From Streptomyces afghaniensis 772 (GTDB lineage: Bacteria; Actinomycetota; Actinomycetes; Streptomycetales; Streptomycetaceae): a stretch of 36,967 bases of DNA. The notes beneath the pieces were generated by a model. The model was given only the letters and a program-made list of their open reading frames with translations, made no database searches and had not been told where the DNA came from. The DNA lies in contig KE354350.1 in assembly GCA_000415505.1 (NCBI GenBank), positions 1-36,967 of the forward strand, given 5' to 3'. The position numbers and the translations under genes were made by a program. Of the stretch, positions 1 through 8,984 are shown piece after piece (within the stretch, counting starts at the first letter, position 1; each line of letters begins with the position of its first letter).

Positions 1-675
1 CCCCTGCCGGACGGCCGTCCGCAGATGCGCGTCGCGCTGGTCCGCCCCGAGCAGGTCACGTTCCTCGACACCTGGGACGCGGTGGGCCTGCGGGCCACAC
101 AGAGCACCGACTTCACGATGGACGACGTCTTCGTGCCCGAACACTTCACGGGCCCGCTGGTGGGCGGCAACAACATCCCCGCGCCCTTCTACCACCTGCC
201 GTACACCGCCACCGGTGCCTCGCACGACGCCGTCATCATCGGAAGTCTGGAGGGCGCGCTCGGTGATCTCGCCGAACTGGCCGCCACCAAGCGGCCGGCG
301 TTCAACCCAGGAGTGGTCATCGGTGAGGACCCGGTGTTCCAGGAGAAGTTCGCCGATCTGCACCTGCGCACGGCGGCACTGGCGGCCTTGATGAAGCAGA
401 CCGGCCGCACCGTCATGGAGCGGGCGCTGGCGGGCGAGCAGCCCACCCCGACCGAGTGGTTCAGCTACACCGGCGGCCACCAGCACATCCACCACGAGGG
501 TGTCCGGATCCTCAACGAGATCATGACGCTGTCCGGCAGCGCGGGGCTCTACAACTCCAGCCCGCTGCAGCGTCGCTGGCGCGACGTCCGCTGCGTCTCC
601 CAGCACGTGGCGGGCAACAACGGCTCGCTGCGGCGCCTGGGCGCGGTCCTGTCGGGTCAGGAGGACGTCCGATGA
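1..675 (+). CDS. Acyl-CoA dehydrogenase type-2 / flavin-dependent monooxygenase, 3' part
   Basis: The frame is open at the left edge of the window, so only the C-terminal part of about 224 residues is present; the first internal ATG is at 25. The visible part fits the middle and C-terminal helical domain of the Acyl-CoA_dh_2 group (the oxygenase component of two-component flavin monooxygenases such as HsaA and DszC). The helical stretch has a His-rich segment (YTGGHQHIHHEG) and ends in the usual tail containing WRDVR and SQHVAGN. The stop overlaps the start of a flavin reductase gene (ATGA), the usual partner that supplies reduced flavin. Family assignment is good; the substrate cannot be told, and the N-terminal flavin-binding part lies outside the window. 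Confidence 0.8.
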   Translation, partial: PLPDGRPQMRVALVRPEQVTFLDTWDAVGLRATQSTDFTMDDVFVPEHFTGPLVGGNNIPAPFYHLPYTATGASHDAVIIGSLEGALGDLAELAATKRPAFNPGVVIGEDPVFQEKFADLHLRTAALAALMKQTGRTVMERALAGEQPTPTEWFSYTGGHQHIHHEGVRILNEIMTLSGSAGLYNSSPLQRRWRDVRCVSQHVAGNNGSLRRLGAVLSGQEDVR

Positions 676-1166
676 GCCCGCTCGTCACGACACCGTCGGA
701 TCCCGCCGAACTGCGCCAGGCGTTCGGCTGCTTCCCGTCCGGAGTGACGGCCCTGTGCGCACTCGACTCCGGTGCGCCGGTGGGGATGGCCGCGAGTACG
801 TTCACTCCGGTCTCCCTCGAGCCCCCTTTGGTGTCGGTCTGCGTCCAGGACACCTCGTCGACCTGGCCGAGGCTGCGGAAGCAGTGCCGCCTGGGCCTGA
901 GTGTGCTGGCCGAGGGGCAGGACCTTATCTGCCGTTCGCTGGCCGGAAGGGACGGCAACCGGTTCTCGGACGTCGACTGGGAGGCGATCGAGGACGGCAG
1001 CGTGTACGTCCACGGTGCCGGCCTCTGGCTGGACTGCTCCGTCCGCTCCGAGTTCCCCGGCGGCGACCACACGATCGTCGTGCTGGAGATACACGGCCTG
1101 AAGGCCGAACCCGACCGCGAGCCACTGGTGTTCCACGGCAGCCGGTTCCGGCGCCTGGCCGTGTGA
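672..1166 (+). CDS. Flavin reductase family protein (HpaC/RutF-like)
   Basis: This 164-residue protein has the size and pattern of the flavin reductase-like domain. An N-terminal [17 protein letters not shown] segment is followed by [22 protein letters not shown], the FMN-binding core of the family, and a C-terminal strand with VLEIHGL and [12 protein letters not shown]. It probably uses NAD(P)H to reduce FMN or FAD for the oxygenase encoded just upstream. The ATG at 672 overlaps the upstream stop by four bases, implying translational coupling. A longer overlapping frame that starts at 456 is not credible because it would run inside the upstream gene. The 3' end faces the etfA stop 18 bases away, so the two transcription units converge. 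Confidence 0.85.
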   Translation: MSPLVTTPSDPAELRQAFGCFPSGVTALCALDSGAPVGMAASTFTPVSLEPPLVSVCVQDTSSTWPRLRKQCRLGLSVLAEGQDLICRSLAGRDGNRFSDVDWEAIEDGSVYVHGAGLWLDCSVRSEFPGGDHTIVVLEIHGLKAEPDREPLVFHGSRFRRLAV

Positions 1167-1184
1167 TGGGCCGCAGCCACTGTC

Positions 1185-2150
1185 TCAGCGGACCGCTCGG
1201 CGAGCGGCCACACCCTCCGTGAGCTGGGGAGCCACCGCGAACAGGTCGCCCACCACGCCGCAGTCGGCGAGGCCGAAGATGGGCGCCTCCGGATCCTTGT
1301 TGACCGCGACGATCGTCTTCGAGGTCTGCATTCCGGCGAGGTGCTGGATGGCCCCGGAGATGCCCAGCGCGATGTACAGCTGCGGGGAGACGGACTTACC
1401 GGTCTGCCCGACCTGGAACTGGTGCGGGTAGTAGCCGGCGTCGACCGCTGCGCGGGAGGCACCCACCGCACCTCCCAGGGCGTCCGCCAGCTCCTCCACC
1501 ACCTCGAAGCCCTGCGCTCCTCCGACACCGCGGCCTCCCGAGACGACGACGGTCGCCTCGTTGAGCGCGGGGCGGTCGCCCGCGAGCCCGGTGCGACGGG
1601 CGGTGATGCGGGCGGATGCCGCGGGGTCGACCGACGGCAGTGCGAGTGTCCGCTCCACCGCCGTAACCGGGTGCTCCTCCGGCTCGACGGCACCCGGACG
1701 CAGCGCGAGCACCGGTGTGCCGTGGGTGACCTCGGAGCGCACGGTGTACGACCCGCCGAAGACGATCTGGGTGACCACCCCGGAGGAGTCCAGGTCGACC
1801 GCGTCGATCAGCAGCCCTGCGTCCAGCCTGGCGGCAAGACGCCCGGCCGCCTCCCTGCCGTCCGTCGTCGCGCAGACCAGGACAGCGGCGGGAGAGGCGT
1901 CCCGGACCGCGAGCTCCAGGGCGTCGACGGTGGGTGTGGCGAGGAACTCGCCCGCTTCGCCTGACTCCGCCGCGTACACGCTGGTGGCGCCGTGGCGGGC
2001 GAGTGATTCCTTGAAGCGCCCCGCTGTACCGGGGGTTCCCACGACGACGGCGGCCGGGTCCCCCAGCCGCCGTGCGGCAGCCAGGAGTTCGTAGGTGGAC
2101 TTGTAGACGTGTTCCCCATCGTGGTCGACGAGGACGAGGACATCGGGCAT
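1185..2150 (-). CDS. etfA: Electron transfer flavoprotein alpha subunit
   Basis: The 321-residue product matches the usual length of EtfA/FixB. The N-terminal alpha/beta domain begins [12 protein letters not shown]. The C-terminal FAD-binding domain carries the family signature, seen as [18 protein letters not shown], then [14 protein letters not shown] and GVVGDLF. With EtfB it takes electrons from acyl-CoA dehydrogenases and passes them to ETF-quinone oxidoreductase. It is the last gene of the minus-strand operon, 48 bases after etfB. The start is the ATG at 2150, preceded by AAGAAGG. The intact dehydrogenase gene three steps upstream in the operon is its obvious electron donor. Confidence 0.93.
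   Translation of the reverse strand: MPDVLVLVDHDGEHVYKSTYELLAAARRLGDPAAVVVGTPGTAGRFKESLARHGATSVYAAESGEAGEFLATPTVDALELAVRDASPAAVLVCATTDGREAAGRLAARLDAGLLIDAVDLDSSGVVTQIVFGGSYTVRSEVTHGTPVLALRPGAVEPEEHPVTAVERTLALPSVDPAASARITARRTGLAGDRPALNEATVVVSGGRGVGGAQGFEVVEELADALGGAVGASRAAVDAGYYPHQFQVGQTGKSVSPQLYIALGISGAIQHLAGMQTSKTIVAVNKDPEAPIFGLADCGVVGDLFAVAPQLTEGVAARRAVR
1193..1207. terminator. Possible short convergent hairpin
   Basis: A perfect 6-bp inverted repeat (CCGCTC, 3-base loop, GAGCGG) lies inside the last codons of etfA and just beyond the flavin reductase stop. There is no T-tract. It may help end transcription from both sides, but GC-rich hairpins of this size arise easily by chance in such DNA. 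Confidence 0.3.
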
Positions 2151-2198
2151 GTGTGCCTTCTTGGTCGTGCGGCTTGCTCGAGGCAGGGGGCGGAGGGT

Positions 2199-2981
2199 TC
2201 AGACGAGCTTCCGGGCGATGAGGTATTCGACGAGGTGTCGGCCCGCCGAACCGTCGTCCGTGATGCGGATGCCGGCCGCCCGCGGCGGCCGCGGGACGGC
2301 CTCCACGACGCGGGTGCGGGTCACGAGGAGCCCGGAGTCGTCCGCGTCGGGGAACAGGTCGTCGAGGTCGGGCGTGTGCACCGGCTTCTTCTTGGCGGCC
2401 ATGATCCCTTTGAAGGAGGGGTAGCGCGGCTCGTTGATCTTCTCTGTGATGCTGACCAGCGCGGGTAGTGGCGCCTGAAGCGTCGCCTCGCCGTTGTCGG
2501 TCTCGCGCTCGGCGCTCACCTGTCCCGCGTCCACGGTCAGCTGCCGGACGTGCGTGAGCTGCGGCAGCCCGAGCAGTTCGGCGACGATGGCGGGGACCGC
2601 GCTCGCCTGACCGTCGGTGGTCGTGTTGCCCGCCAGGACCAGGTCGACGTCCTCCACCGTCCGCACGGCGGCCGCCAGGACTTTCGCGGTGGTGAGCACG
2701 TCCGCGCCGCGCAGCCGGTCGTCGCAGATGTGGATTCCCCGGTCGGCGCCCATCGCCAGGACCTTGCGGATGGCTTCACGTGCAGAGTCGGGTCCCATGG
2801 AGACGACGGTGATGTGGGCGTCCGTCGTCTCCTTCAGTATCAGGGCCGCTTCGGCCGCTCGTTCGTTGATCTCGTCCAGGACGAGGTCGGCGTCCTCGCG
2901 GTCGAGGGTGTGGTCGGTCTGGGACAGGGTGCGTTCGGCACCGGTGTCCGGGACCTGTTTGACGAGTACGACGATGTTCAC
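2199..2981 (-). CDS. etfB: Electron transfer flavoprotein beta subunit
   Basis: The 260-residue product is the normal length for EtfB/FixA. It starts MNIVVLVKQVPDT, has the AMP-binding and dimer region EINERAAEAAL, and contains a good version of the beta-subunit signature near residues 186-205 (ITEKINEPRYPSFKGIMAAKKKP, shown here in parts: ITEKINEPRYPS and FKGIMAAKKKP). The GTG start at 2981 follows GGAGGAA at a 7-base spacing. It lies 40 bases downstream of the dehydrogenase gene and 48 upstream of etfA, so the three are probably cotranscribed. It forms the heterodimeric ETF with EtfA. Confidence 0.93.
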   Translation of the reverse strand: MNIVVLVKQVPDTGAERTLSQTDHTLDREDADLVLDEINERAAEAALILKETTDAHITVVSMGPDSAREAIRKVLAMGADRGIHICDDRLRGADVLTTAKVLAAAVRTVEDVDLVLAGNTTTDGQASAVPAIVAELLGLPQLTHVRQLTVDAGQVSAERETDNGEATLQAPLPALVSITEKINEPRYPSFKGIMAAKKKPVHTPDLDDLFPDADDSGLLVTRTRVVEAVPRPPRAAGIRITDDGSAGRHLVEYLIARKLV

Positions 2982-3021
2982 GGGCGGCTTCCTCCAGCCT
3001 TGGATGGTCCGGCCTCAGCGG

Positions 3022-4197
3022 TCAGCGGAACGCCACCTGGCCGGTGATGGCCTGCCCGACGATCAGGGTGTGCATCTCACTGGTGCCTTCGTAGGTGAGC
3101 ACGGACTCCAGGTTGTTGGCGTGGCGCAGCGGCGAGTACTCCAGGGAGATGCCGTTGGCCCCCAGGATGGTGCGGCACTCCCGAGCGATGGCGATCGCTT
3201 CCCGGACGTTGTTGAGCTTGCCGACGCTGATCTGCTCGGGCCTGATGCGGTGCTGGTCCTTGAGCCGGCCCAGGTGGAGGGCGAGCAGCGCGGCATTGCC
3301 CAGGGACAGGCTCATGTCTGCGAGCTTCTTCTGGGTGAGCTGGAATGAGCTGATCGGTTTGTCGAACTGCACGCGGGAGTCGGCGTACTCGATGGCGGCC
3401 TGGATGCAGTCGCGGGCCGCGCCGACCGCGCCGAACAGGATGCCGAAGCGGGCCTCGTTGAGGCAGGACAGCGGTCCGCGCAGGCCCTCGGCGAGCGGCA
3501 GTCGCGCCGATTCCGGCAGCCGTACGTTGTCGAAGTACAGCTCCGAGGTGATCGAGGCGCGCAACGACATCTTCTGCTTGATGTCCCGCGTGGTGAACCC
3601 CTGCGTGCCGCGTGGCACGAGGAAGCCGCGGATGCCGTGCTCGGTCTGCGCCCAGACGGTGGCCACGTCGGCGATGCCGCCGTTGGTGATCCACATCTTG
3701 GAGCCGTTCAGGATCCAGTCGTCGCCGTCGCGGACGGCCCGGGTGCGCATTCCGGAGGGGTTGCTGCCGAAGTCGGGTTCGGTCAGGCCGAAGCAGCCGA
3801 TCGCCTCACCGGCGGCGAGCCGGGGCAGCCACTCCTGCTTCTGCTCCTGAGAGCCCCACTTCCAGATGGAGAACATCGACAGCGAACCCTGTACGGAGAC
3901 GAAGCTGCGGAAGCCGGAGTCGGCCGCCTCCAGTTCCAGGCAGGCGAGTCCGTAGCTGACCGCGTTCGTCCCGGCACAGCCGTAGCCTTCGAGGTGCATG
4001 CCGAGGACGCCCAGCTTTCCCAGTTCCGGGGCGAGTTCGCGGGCGAAGTGCGCGTTCTCGAACCACTCGCCGATGTGCGGGCGCACCCGGTCGGCGAGGA
4101 ACCTGGCGACGGTGGCCTGGATCTCGCGCTCCTCGTCGGTGAGGACGGAGGCGATGTCGAGCAGTTCGAGGGGGTCCTTCATCGGCTTGCCGTTCAT
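3022..4197 (-). CDS. Acyl-CoA dehydrogenase, glutaryl-CoA dehydrogenase type
   Basis: The product is 391 residues, matching the glutaryl-CoA dehydrogenase (GCDH) branch of the family. The signatures CFGLTEPDFGSNPSGM (flavin contact) and a C-terminal LTYEGTSEMHTLIVGQ are clear. The Glu in YEGT is residue 370 and should be the catalytic base. The segment ADSGFRSFVSVQGSL aligns with the human GCDH segment whose Arg binds the distal carboxylate of glutaryl-CoA; that Arg is kept here as Arg97. This supports oxidation and decarboxylation of glutaryl-CoA to crotonyl-CoA, though a related dicarboxylyl-CoA is possible. The ATG at 4197 follows AGGAG at an 8-base spacing. Neighbours are a class III CoA-transferase upstream and EtfBA downstream. 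Confidence 0.88.
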   Translation of the reverse strand: MNGKPMKDPLELLDIASVLTDEEREIQATVARFLADRVRPHIGEWFENAHFARELAPELGKLGVLGMHLEGYGCAGTNAVSYGLACLELEAADSGFRSFVSVQGSLSMFSIWKWGSQEQKQEWLPRLAAGEAIGCFGLTEPDFGSNPSGMRTRAVRDGDDWILNGSKMWITNGGIADVATVWAQTEHGIRGFLVPRGTQGFTTRDIKQKMSLRASITSELYFDNVRLPESARLPLAEGLRGPLSCLNEARFGILFGAVGAARDCIQAAIEYADSRVQFDKPISSFQLTQKKLADMSLSLGNAALLALHLGRLKDQHRIRPEQISVGKLNNVREAIAIARECRTILGANGISLEYSPLRHANNLESVLTYEGTSEMHTLIVGQAITGQVAFR

Positions 4198-4288
4198 GTT
4201 CGGGCTCCTGGTCTTCAGGGTCGGGAAATCGGATGGGTTGGTTCGGTCGTGGTGCCGACGCCGCGCACGGTCAGATGACCGCTCGGTG

Positions 4289-5524
4289 TCACGGGGAGGC
4301 GTGGTCGGACCGGCCGGAGGGGCCGTGGAGGATCTCCGCGGTGTGCTGGCCCAGGCGGGGCGGGGGCAGCCGGTACCGCGCGGGTGTCCCGCTCAGGGAG
4401 ATGGGATGCGCGACCTGGCGGGAGGGCCTGCCTTCTTCTCCCTCGGCGGGTGCGGCGGGGATGTCGACGATGCCGGGAAGACCGAGTCGCTGCGCGAAGG
4501 CGAAGGCATCGTCGAGGGTGTTGACCGGTCCGGCGGGCACTCCGGCGGCCAGCAGGAGTCTCGACCAGTGGTCGGCGCCTGCGGCGCTGAGCCGCTCGGC
4601 CAGGATGTCCCGGAGTTCGGCGCGGTGGGCCACCCGGTCGGCGTTGGTGCGGAAGCGGTCGTCGAGTGCGAGGCCCGGATCCCCGACGAGGTGGGCGAGC
4701 GCAGCGAACTGCCGGTCGGTGCCCACCGCGAGGGCGAGCGGACGGTCGGCGGTCGGGAAGGTCTCGTACGGGGCGATGCTGGGGTGTGCGTTGCCCATGC
4801 GCCCCGGGACGACACCGGCGACGGCGAAGGCCGACGCCTGGTTGACCATGGCGGACAGCAGCGAGCCGAGCAGGTTCACCTCCACACACTGGCCCTGCCC
4901 GGTGGCGTCCCGGTGCCGGAGGGCCGCCAGGATGCCGACCGAGGCGTGCAGTCCGGTGATCACGTCGACCAGGGCCACGCCCGCCTTCACCGGTTCCCCG
5001 TGCACGTCTCCGGTCACGCTCATCAGGCCGCCGACGGCCTGCGCGAGCAGGTCGTATCCAGGGATCGCGGCGCCGGCGCCGCTGCCGAAACCGCTGATCG
5101 AGCAGTAGATCAGCGCAGGGTGCCGGGCACGGAGCTCCTCCTGGCCTAGCCCCAGCCGTTCCATCGTGCCGGGCCGGAAGTTCTCCACCAGCACGTCGGA
5201 CTCGGCGACCAGCGCACGGGCCTGTTCGAGACCCGCCTCGGTCGTCAGGTCCAGGGCGACGGACCTCTTGTTCCGGTTGACGCTCAGGAAATACGTCGAT
5301 GTTCCGTCGTGGTCCGCGGGAGGGTGCCAGGCCCGGGTGTCGTCCCCGGTCCCCGGCCGCTCCACCTTCACCACGTCGGCGCCGAGGTCGGCGAGGAGCA
5401 TCGTGGCATAGGGCCCTGCGAGTACCCGGGAGAAGTCGGCGATCCGCAGACCTTCCAGTGACCCGCGCCCCGCTCCGTCGACGACGCCGGCCCATCCGTC
5501 CGGCGCGTTGTACTGGGTGCCCAC
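4289..5524 (-). CDS. Class III CoA-transferase (CaiB/BaiF family)
   Basis: From the GTG at 5524 the product is 411 residues, normal for the family. It opens with LEGLRIADFSRVLAGPYATM and LADLGADVVKVERPG, then NRNKRSVALDL and VENFRPGTMERLGLG, all hallmark CaiB/BaiF segments. The Asp at about residue 187 (VALVDVITGLHA) corresponds to the Asp that forms the acyl-aspartyl intermediate in formyl-CoA transferase. It would move CoA from one acid to another at the head of the pathway. Pairing with a GCDH-like gene is known for glutarate activation (bacterial GcdG, human SUGCT), so glutarate is a reasonable inferred substrate. AGGAGG lies only four bases before the GTG, so the exact start is uncertain. 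Confidence 0.88.
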   Translation of the reverse strand: MGTQYNAPDGWAGVVDGAGRGSLEGLRIADFSRVLAGPYATMLLADLGADVVKVERPGTGDDTRAWHPPADHDGTSTYFLSVNRNKRSVALDLTTEAGLEQARALVAESDVLVENFRPGTMERLGLGQEELRARHPALIYCSISGFGSGAGAAIPGYDLLAQAVGGLMSVTGDVHGEPVKAGVALVDVITGLHASVGILAALRHRDATGQGQCVEVNLLGSLLSAMVNQASAFAVAGVVPGRMGNAHPSIAPYETFPTADRPLALAVGTDRQFAALAHLVGDPGLALDDRFRTNADRVAHRAELRDILAERLSAAGADHWSRLLLAAGVPAGPVNTLDDAFAFAQRLGLPGIVDIPAAPAEGEEGRPSRQVAHPISLSGTPARYRLPPPRLGQHTAEILHGPSGRSDHASP

Positions 5525-5585
5525 GCACCCTCCTCTCTGATCGTGCCGCCTGTGCGAACGTGACACGGCAGGAGCCGTTTTCCGT

Positions 5586-6020
5586 TCACCACCAGCGCTC
5601 CAAAGACGTTGCACGGTGGGTGAGTTCGATGAGAGGCAGTCCCTGATCGACGGGCGCGACGGCCCGCACGACACGCACCCTCGCCCCGACGGCGAGTACG
5701 ACCGGTGCCGTGCTGGTGACCTGACAGACCAGGGTGAATCCCTCGTCCATCGCGACGAACCAGGTGTTGAGCGGGGTCTGCCCGATACGGCGGACAAGGA
5801 CCCCGGCACCCGTACTGCGCTCCCGTTTGAAGGCCGTGGCCCCACAGGCACGGCAGAACGAACGGCGGTAGGCCGGAGTGCCGCACCAGAGACAGCGCTG
5901 AAAGAGCAGTTCGCGGCAGTCCGCCGGAGGGTTAGGTGTGACGGGCGCAGTCGTGGCGGCACCAGCCGCTTCGCCCTCTTCCGACAAATCTGTGGGTTCA
6001 CGGGTGTCTGTCCGGGACAT
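5586..6020 (-). CDS. Zinc-ribbon/OB-fold protein (DUF35 type)
   Basis: This 144-residue protein has a hydrophilic N-terminus, then a rubredoxin-like zinc ribbon near residues 42-61 with two CxxC pairs (CLWC and CRAC). An OB-fold region follows, with VQVT-like strands (LVCQVTSTAPVVLAVGARVRVV). This is the layout of DUF35 proteins, which bind acyl-CoA and often work beside thiolases or CoA enzymes. I chose the ATG at 6020 because AGGAGG sits five bases upstream; the open frame extends to 6155 without another ribosome site. It is the first gene of the minus-strand operon, 61 bases before the CoA-transferase. Its exact role here is inferred only. Confidence 0.75.
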   Translation of the reverse strand: MSRTDTREPTDLSEEGEAAGAATTAPVTPNPPADCRELLFQRCLWCGTPAYRRSFCRACGATAFKRERSTGAGVLVRRIGQTPLNTWFVAMDEGFTLVCQVTSTAPVVLAVGARVRVVRAVAPVDQGLPLIELTHRATSLERWW

Positions 6021-6510
6021 CACGGCCTCCTGCACGCAGTTCGGTGACCGGAAAACGGGAGATCGGAGTCCGATCTGGCTCCACCACCTTGGTCCTGTCG
6101 CGGATCGCCGGTCAACGACGAGCTGACGCATCTTTGTGCGCGGAACGCGTTCCATTCGCTGAGGTCAGAGGGGTTTCCAGGCGTTACCCTCACAGCGCGG
6201 CCCCGAGAACCTGAAGTCGTGCGCAAGGCGGCCGAGAACAACGTGACTGCGTCGTGGTCGACCAGCTCATTGCGCCGCTCGACCAGGGCCGGCGCGTCTG
6301 CCACCACAGGTGACAGCCTCCGTTGATCACGTTGATGCTCGGGTCGGCGAGAACCCCGGCACGATGGGGTTCCGGCTCCGGTGGAATGCCAGGGTTTCCA
6401 CGTCCGCGCCCTGGGTGGCCCGCAGTTCCCGGCCGGCAGCGGTGCGGCGGCCCGCGCGGATGTGATCACACACGCCCTCCAGGAGGCCGCCCGAAACCGC
6501 GGTTACGGCG
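6021..6510. other. 490-base stretch with no convincing gene
   Basis: The stretch lies between the start of the DUF35 gene and a dehydrogenase remnant. It presumably holds the promoter of the minus-strand operon. Open frames on both strands are long only because of base composition and show no recognisable domain. Confidence 0.4.
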
Positions 6511-6813
6511 ATGCACCGGCCTGCCGGGCGACGGCGTCGAGCGCCTCGCCGCCCGCTTCGACGTCATCGACTGGACGGGAACGCAACCGCCGTCACCCGA
6601 CCAACTGGCCCGAGTGGCCCGAGTGGCCAAGGAGTGCGAGGGCCTGCTCGTCCTCGGCAGCGACCGCGTGGACGCCGCGTTGCTCGACGCGGCAGGACCG
6701 GACCTGCGGGTCGTCGCCCTCGCATCGATGGGTTACGACGGCGTCGACGGGACAGCGCCGACGTGGCGATGACACTTGTCCTGACGGCCCGGCGCCACCC
6801 CCCGTCGGTCTGA
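6511..6813 (+). pseudogene. Remnant of a D-isomer 2-hydroxyacid dehydrogenase
   Basis: In one frame (about 6523-6750) the translation reads LPGDGVERLAARFDVIDW and then LLDAAGPDLRVVALASMGYD followed by GVD. This is the N-terminal catalytic half-domain of glyoxylate/hydroxypyruvate-reductase-like enzymes. The segment ADVAMTLVLTARRH, normally some 25 residues further on, follows almost at once but in the next frame, and is soon closed by a stop at 6813. So about 20 residues are deleted with a frameshift, and the NAD-binding domain and C-terminus are gone. No start codon with a ribosome site is visible. This is a dead fragment; the original substrate is unknown. Confidence 0.7.
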
Positions 6814-6849
6814 CTGTCGCCCAGGGCCCGGCGCCGGGCCCGCCCCCGC

Positions 6850-7644
6850 TCAGGCCAGCAGGACGTCCTCGCCCGCCGTCACGGGGACGACCTGCTCGGC
6901 CGACGGCGCCTCGGCCTTCACCGCCGTCCCGAAATCCGACAGCGTCATCGTCGTCATGGCCTTCACACCGCCGAAGCAGGACAGCCGGGCCTGGACGGCG
7001 CGCCCCTTCCCGTCGACCCACACGTCCGCGTAGACGGGCATGTCCTCGCCCAGCTTCCCACGCAGGTCGTCCAGCCCCTGTTTCGTCTCCGCCGTCATCC
7101 GGAGCGTTGCGGTGGCGTGGTCGATCACGCCCCGGTAGTGCACCGCAGGGGCGCCGTTCACCCGCTCCCTGCCCTCGTTCGACACCTGCCGCATCGCCTT
7201 CACCTGGCGGAGCAGGTGCTCGGGGTCGTTCAGCGGCGCCCGCAGGAAATAGCGGGTCAGGGCCTCGCTCCGGACGGCCGAGGCCCACTTGCCCCCGTCC
7301 ACCGCCCGCGAGCCCCGCACATAGACGGTGCCGCCGACGAAGACCTCCTCGACGGGGTCCATGCCGCTGTCCTCAAACTCCACCGTCAGCCGGCCCCTGT
7401 CCCCCGCCAGGTCGAAGGCGCCGGCGATCGTGAACACGTACGTCGTGGGGCTGTCGGCGGACCGCAGCTCGATCTTCTCCTCCACGCGGGCGCTGTCCGC
7501 GCTCGTCCTCTCGATCGCGGCGCGCACGACCGGCCCGTGGTCCACGGCCTTCTTCGCACCCTCCCCCGAATCATTGTCCGCACCGCCGGAACAGGCGGTG
7601 CAGAGCAGAAGCCCAGCTGCGGAGAGGAGGTAGGCGCGGCGCAT
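6850..7644 (-). CDS. Putative lipoprotein
   Basis: The 264-residue product has a classic lipoprotein signal: MRR, a hydrophobic stretch and the lipobox LCTAC with Cys18 as the lipidation site. A Ser/Gly/Asp-rich linker follows. The mature part alternates beta strands (VEEKIELRSA, YVFTIAGAFDLA, LTVEFEDSG, VFVGGTVYVRG) in the manner of the Lol/LppX-like lipoproteins common in Streptomyces, in which a half-barrel binds a hydrophobic ligand. Only one further Cys is present (LSCFGG). It is expected on the outer face of the membrane. It is transcribed alone, away from the copper-protein fragment. I cannot name a family with certainty. Confidence 0.75.
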   Translation of the reverse strand: MRRAYLLSAAGLLLCTACSGGADNDSGEGAKKAVDHGPVVRAAIERTSADSARVEEKIELRSADSPTTYVFTIAGAFDLAGDRGRLTVEFEDSGMDPVEEVFVGGTVYVRGSRAVDGGKWASAVRSEALTRYFLRAPLNDPEHLLRQVKAMRQVSNEGRERVNGAPAVHYRGVIDHATATLRMTAETKQGLDDLRGKLGEDMPVYADVWVDGKGRAVQARLSCFGGVKAMTTMTLSDFGTAVKAEAPSAEQVVPVTAGEDVLLA

Positions 7645-7715
7645 GGACTCTCCGAGGAATCGTTACTGCGGCAGGGTGTAGCCCAATAGGGCCTATAGAT
7701 CTTCGCACGAAACCC

Positions 7716-7937
7716 GTGACGGGGCCCGAGGGTTTCGGCCGTGATGCCCTATCCGGTAGAAGGCCGATCAGACGGCGGACAGCCGGTGCGATCCTCACCG
7801 CGTGCGCCACCGCCTGCAAAGCCTGCGCCGACAAATGGTTCGCGCACGCCGATACGCCCGGGCACTGCCGCCTGTGCGCCGAAGCCTGCCGCTCCCGCGA
7901 GCAGGCGTGCAACGACCTCGTCCAGGCACTCGGCTGA
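7716..7937 (+). pseudogene. C-terminal fragment of a four-helix-bundle copper-binding protein (Csp/DUF326 type)
   Basis: The frame encodes 73 residues. From residue 24 it reads like the last two helices of Csp-type copper-storage proteins: ILTACATACKACADK, then HCRLCAEACRSREQACNDL. The Cys spacing (CxxxCxxC and CxxCxxxC...C) fits that family. Full proteins are about 110-130 residues with Cys-rich first helices, which are missing here, and the usual second Cys of the CADEC motif is Trp. The first 20 residues are Arg-rich and unlike the family. It is most likely a truncated relic, though a short expressed protein cannot be excluded. Confidence 0.6.
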
Positions 7938-7963
7938 CCCAACAGGCCGGTCACACGACCGCC

Positions 7964-7996
7964 GGTGGCCGCCGGCAGAGTGAACCGGCGGCCACC
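7964..7996 (+). terminator. Perfect 12-bp hairpin
   Basis: Bases 7964-7975 and 7985-7996 are perfectly complementary (GGTGGCCGCCGG against CCGGCGGCCACC) around a 9-base loop. It starts 27 bases after the stop of the copper-protein fragment. There is no T-tract, as is usual for actinomycete terminators. Its survival suggests the upstream gene was once, or still is, transcribed. Confidence 0.6.
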
Positions 7997-8221
7997 TGTG
8001 TTCGCCTCACATCGCACCGTGGCGCGGCGGCGGGCGCTGCTCGGCATCCGGTTCCCGACGGATCGGTGTGTCCATTGGGGGGTGCGGCCCGGCCGCTGGT
8101 GCAATCGGTCGCGATCGGGCCTCGTTCGGGTGAGCCGATGCTGTGCCCCTTGAGAGACCGGATGCAGCGGGTGATCTTCAAGAACGTCGGTCGGTGACGC
8201 AGAGAGGACTGAGGCCTGCTC

Positions 8222-8956
8222 ATGAGTCCGGATACGCACGCTGGCGAAGGGGCGGCTACAGCCGACTCGCAACGCCGCACGATGATGATCGCCGGCGGTC
8301 TCATGGTCGGGGGCTTCCTTCTGAACGTCATCCTGACCGCCGCACTTCATCCGTCCGGAGAGGAAGACGACCACCCGGCGATCTTCACCGAGTACGCGGA
8401 CAGCAGCGGCTGGATCGCCGTTCATCTCGGACAGTTCATCGGCGTCCTGGTGACGCTGGGCGGCCTGCTCCTGCTGTACCGCGTCCTGCGCGGCACTGAC
8501 GAGTCTGCACTGGTCGCTCGCCTCGCGGCCGCGGCAGCTGTGGCGACCGCCGCAATCTGGGCTGTTCTGCAGGGGCTGGACGGAGTGGGACTGAAGCAGG
8601 CCGTCGACTCCTGGGCCAGCGCCTCGGGCGCGGAGAAGCGGATCCGCTTTGCCAACGCCGAGACCGTGCGCTGGCTGGAATGGGGATTCCAGAGCTACTT
8701 CCGCATCCTGCTCGGGCTGACCCTCGCGCTGTTCGGGACAGCGATTCTCACCGGTCGCCGGGTCGCCGGCTGGCTGGGCTGGACCGCCCTCGCTGCCGGC
8801 GTGTGCTCGGTGATCTTCGGAGTGGACGTCGGCTACAGCGGCCTGGCCAGTGGGCTCCAGGACGTCCTCGGTGTCGCCGTCTTCGTCCTCGTCCTGATCT
8901 TCGCCATCGGAGTACTCGTCACCGGAGTGCGCGGGCGCAGCCGGCGCCACAGTTGA
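8222..8956 (+). CDS. Multipass membrane protein of unknown function
   Basis: The 244-residue product has about six hydrophobic segments: residues 22-42 (IAGGLMVGGFLLNVILTAAL), 66-85 (LGQFIGVLVTLGGLLLLY), about 97-115, about 160-178, 184-204 and a final one near 212-235 (VLGVAVFVLVLIFAIGVLV). The layout resembles DUF4386-like membrane proteins, but I see no catalytic motif. The start is the ATG at 8222, with a weak GAGG seven bases upstream. It stands alone between gene remnants. Codon use and G+C are like the rest of the window, so it appears intact. Confidence 0.7.
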   Translation: MSPDTHAGEGAATADSQRRTMMIAGGLMVGGFLLNVILTAALHPSGEEDDHPAIFTEYADSSGWIAVHLGQFIGVLVTLGGLLLLYRVLRGTDESALVARLAAAAAVATAAIWAVLQGLDGVGLKQAVDSWASASGAEKRIRFANAETVRWLEWGFQSYFRILLGLTLALFGTAILTGRRVAGWLGWTALAAGVCSVIFGVDVGYSGLASGLQDVLGVAVFVLVLIFAIGVLVTGVRGRSRRHS

Positions 8957-8984
8957 ACCCGAGTGTCACCGGCTGCTGCGCCAT

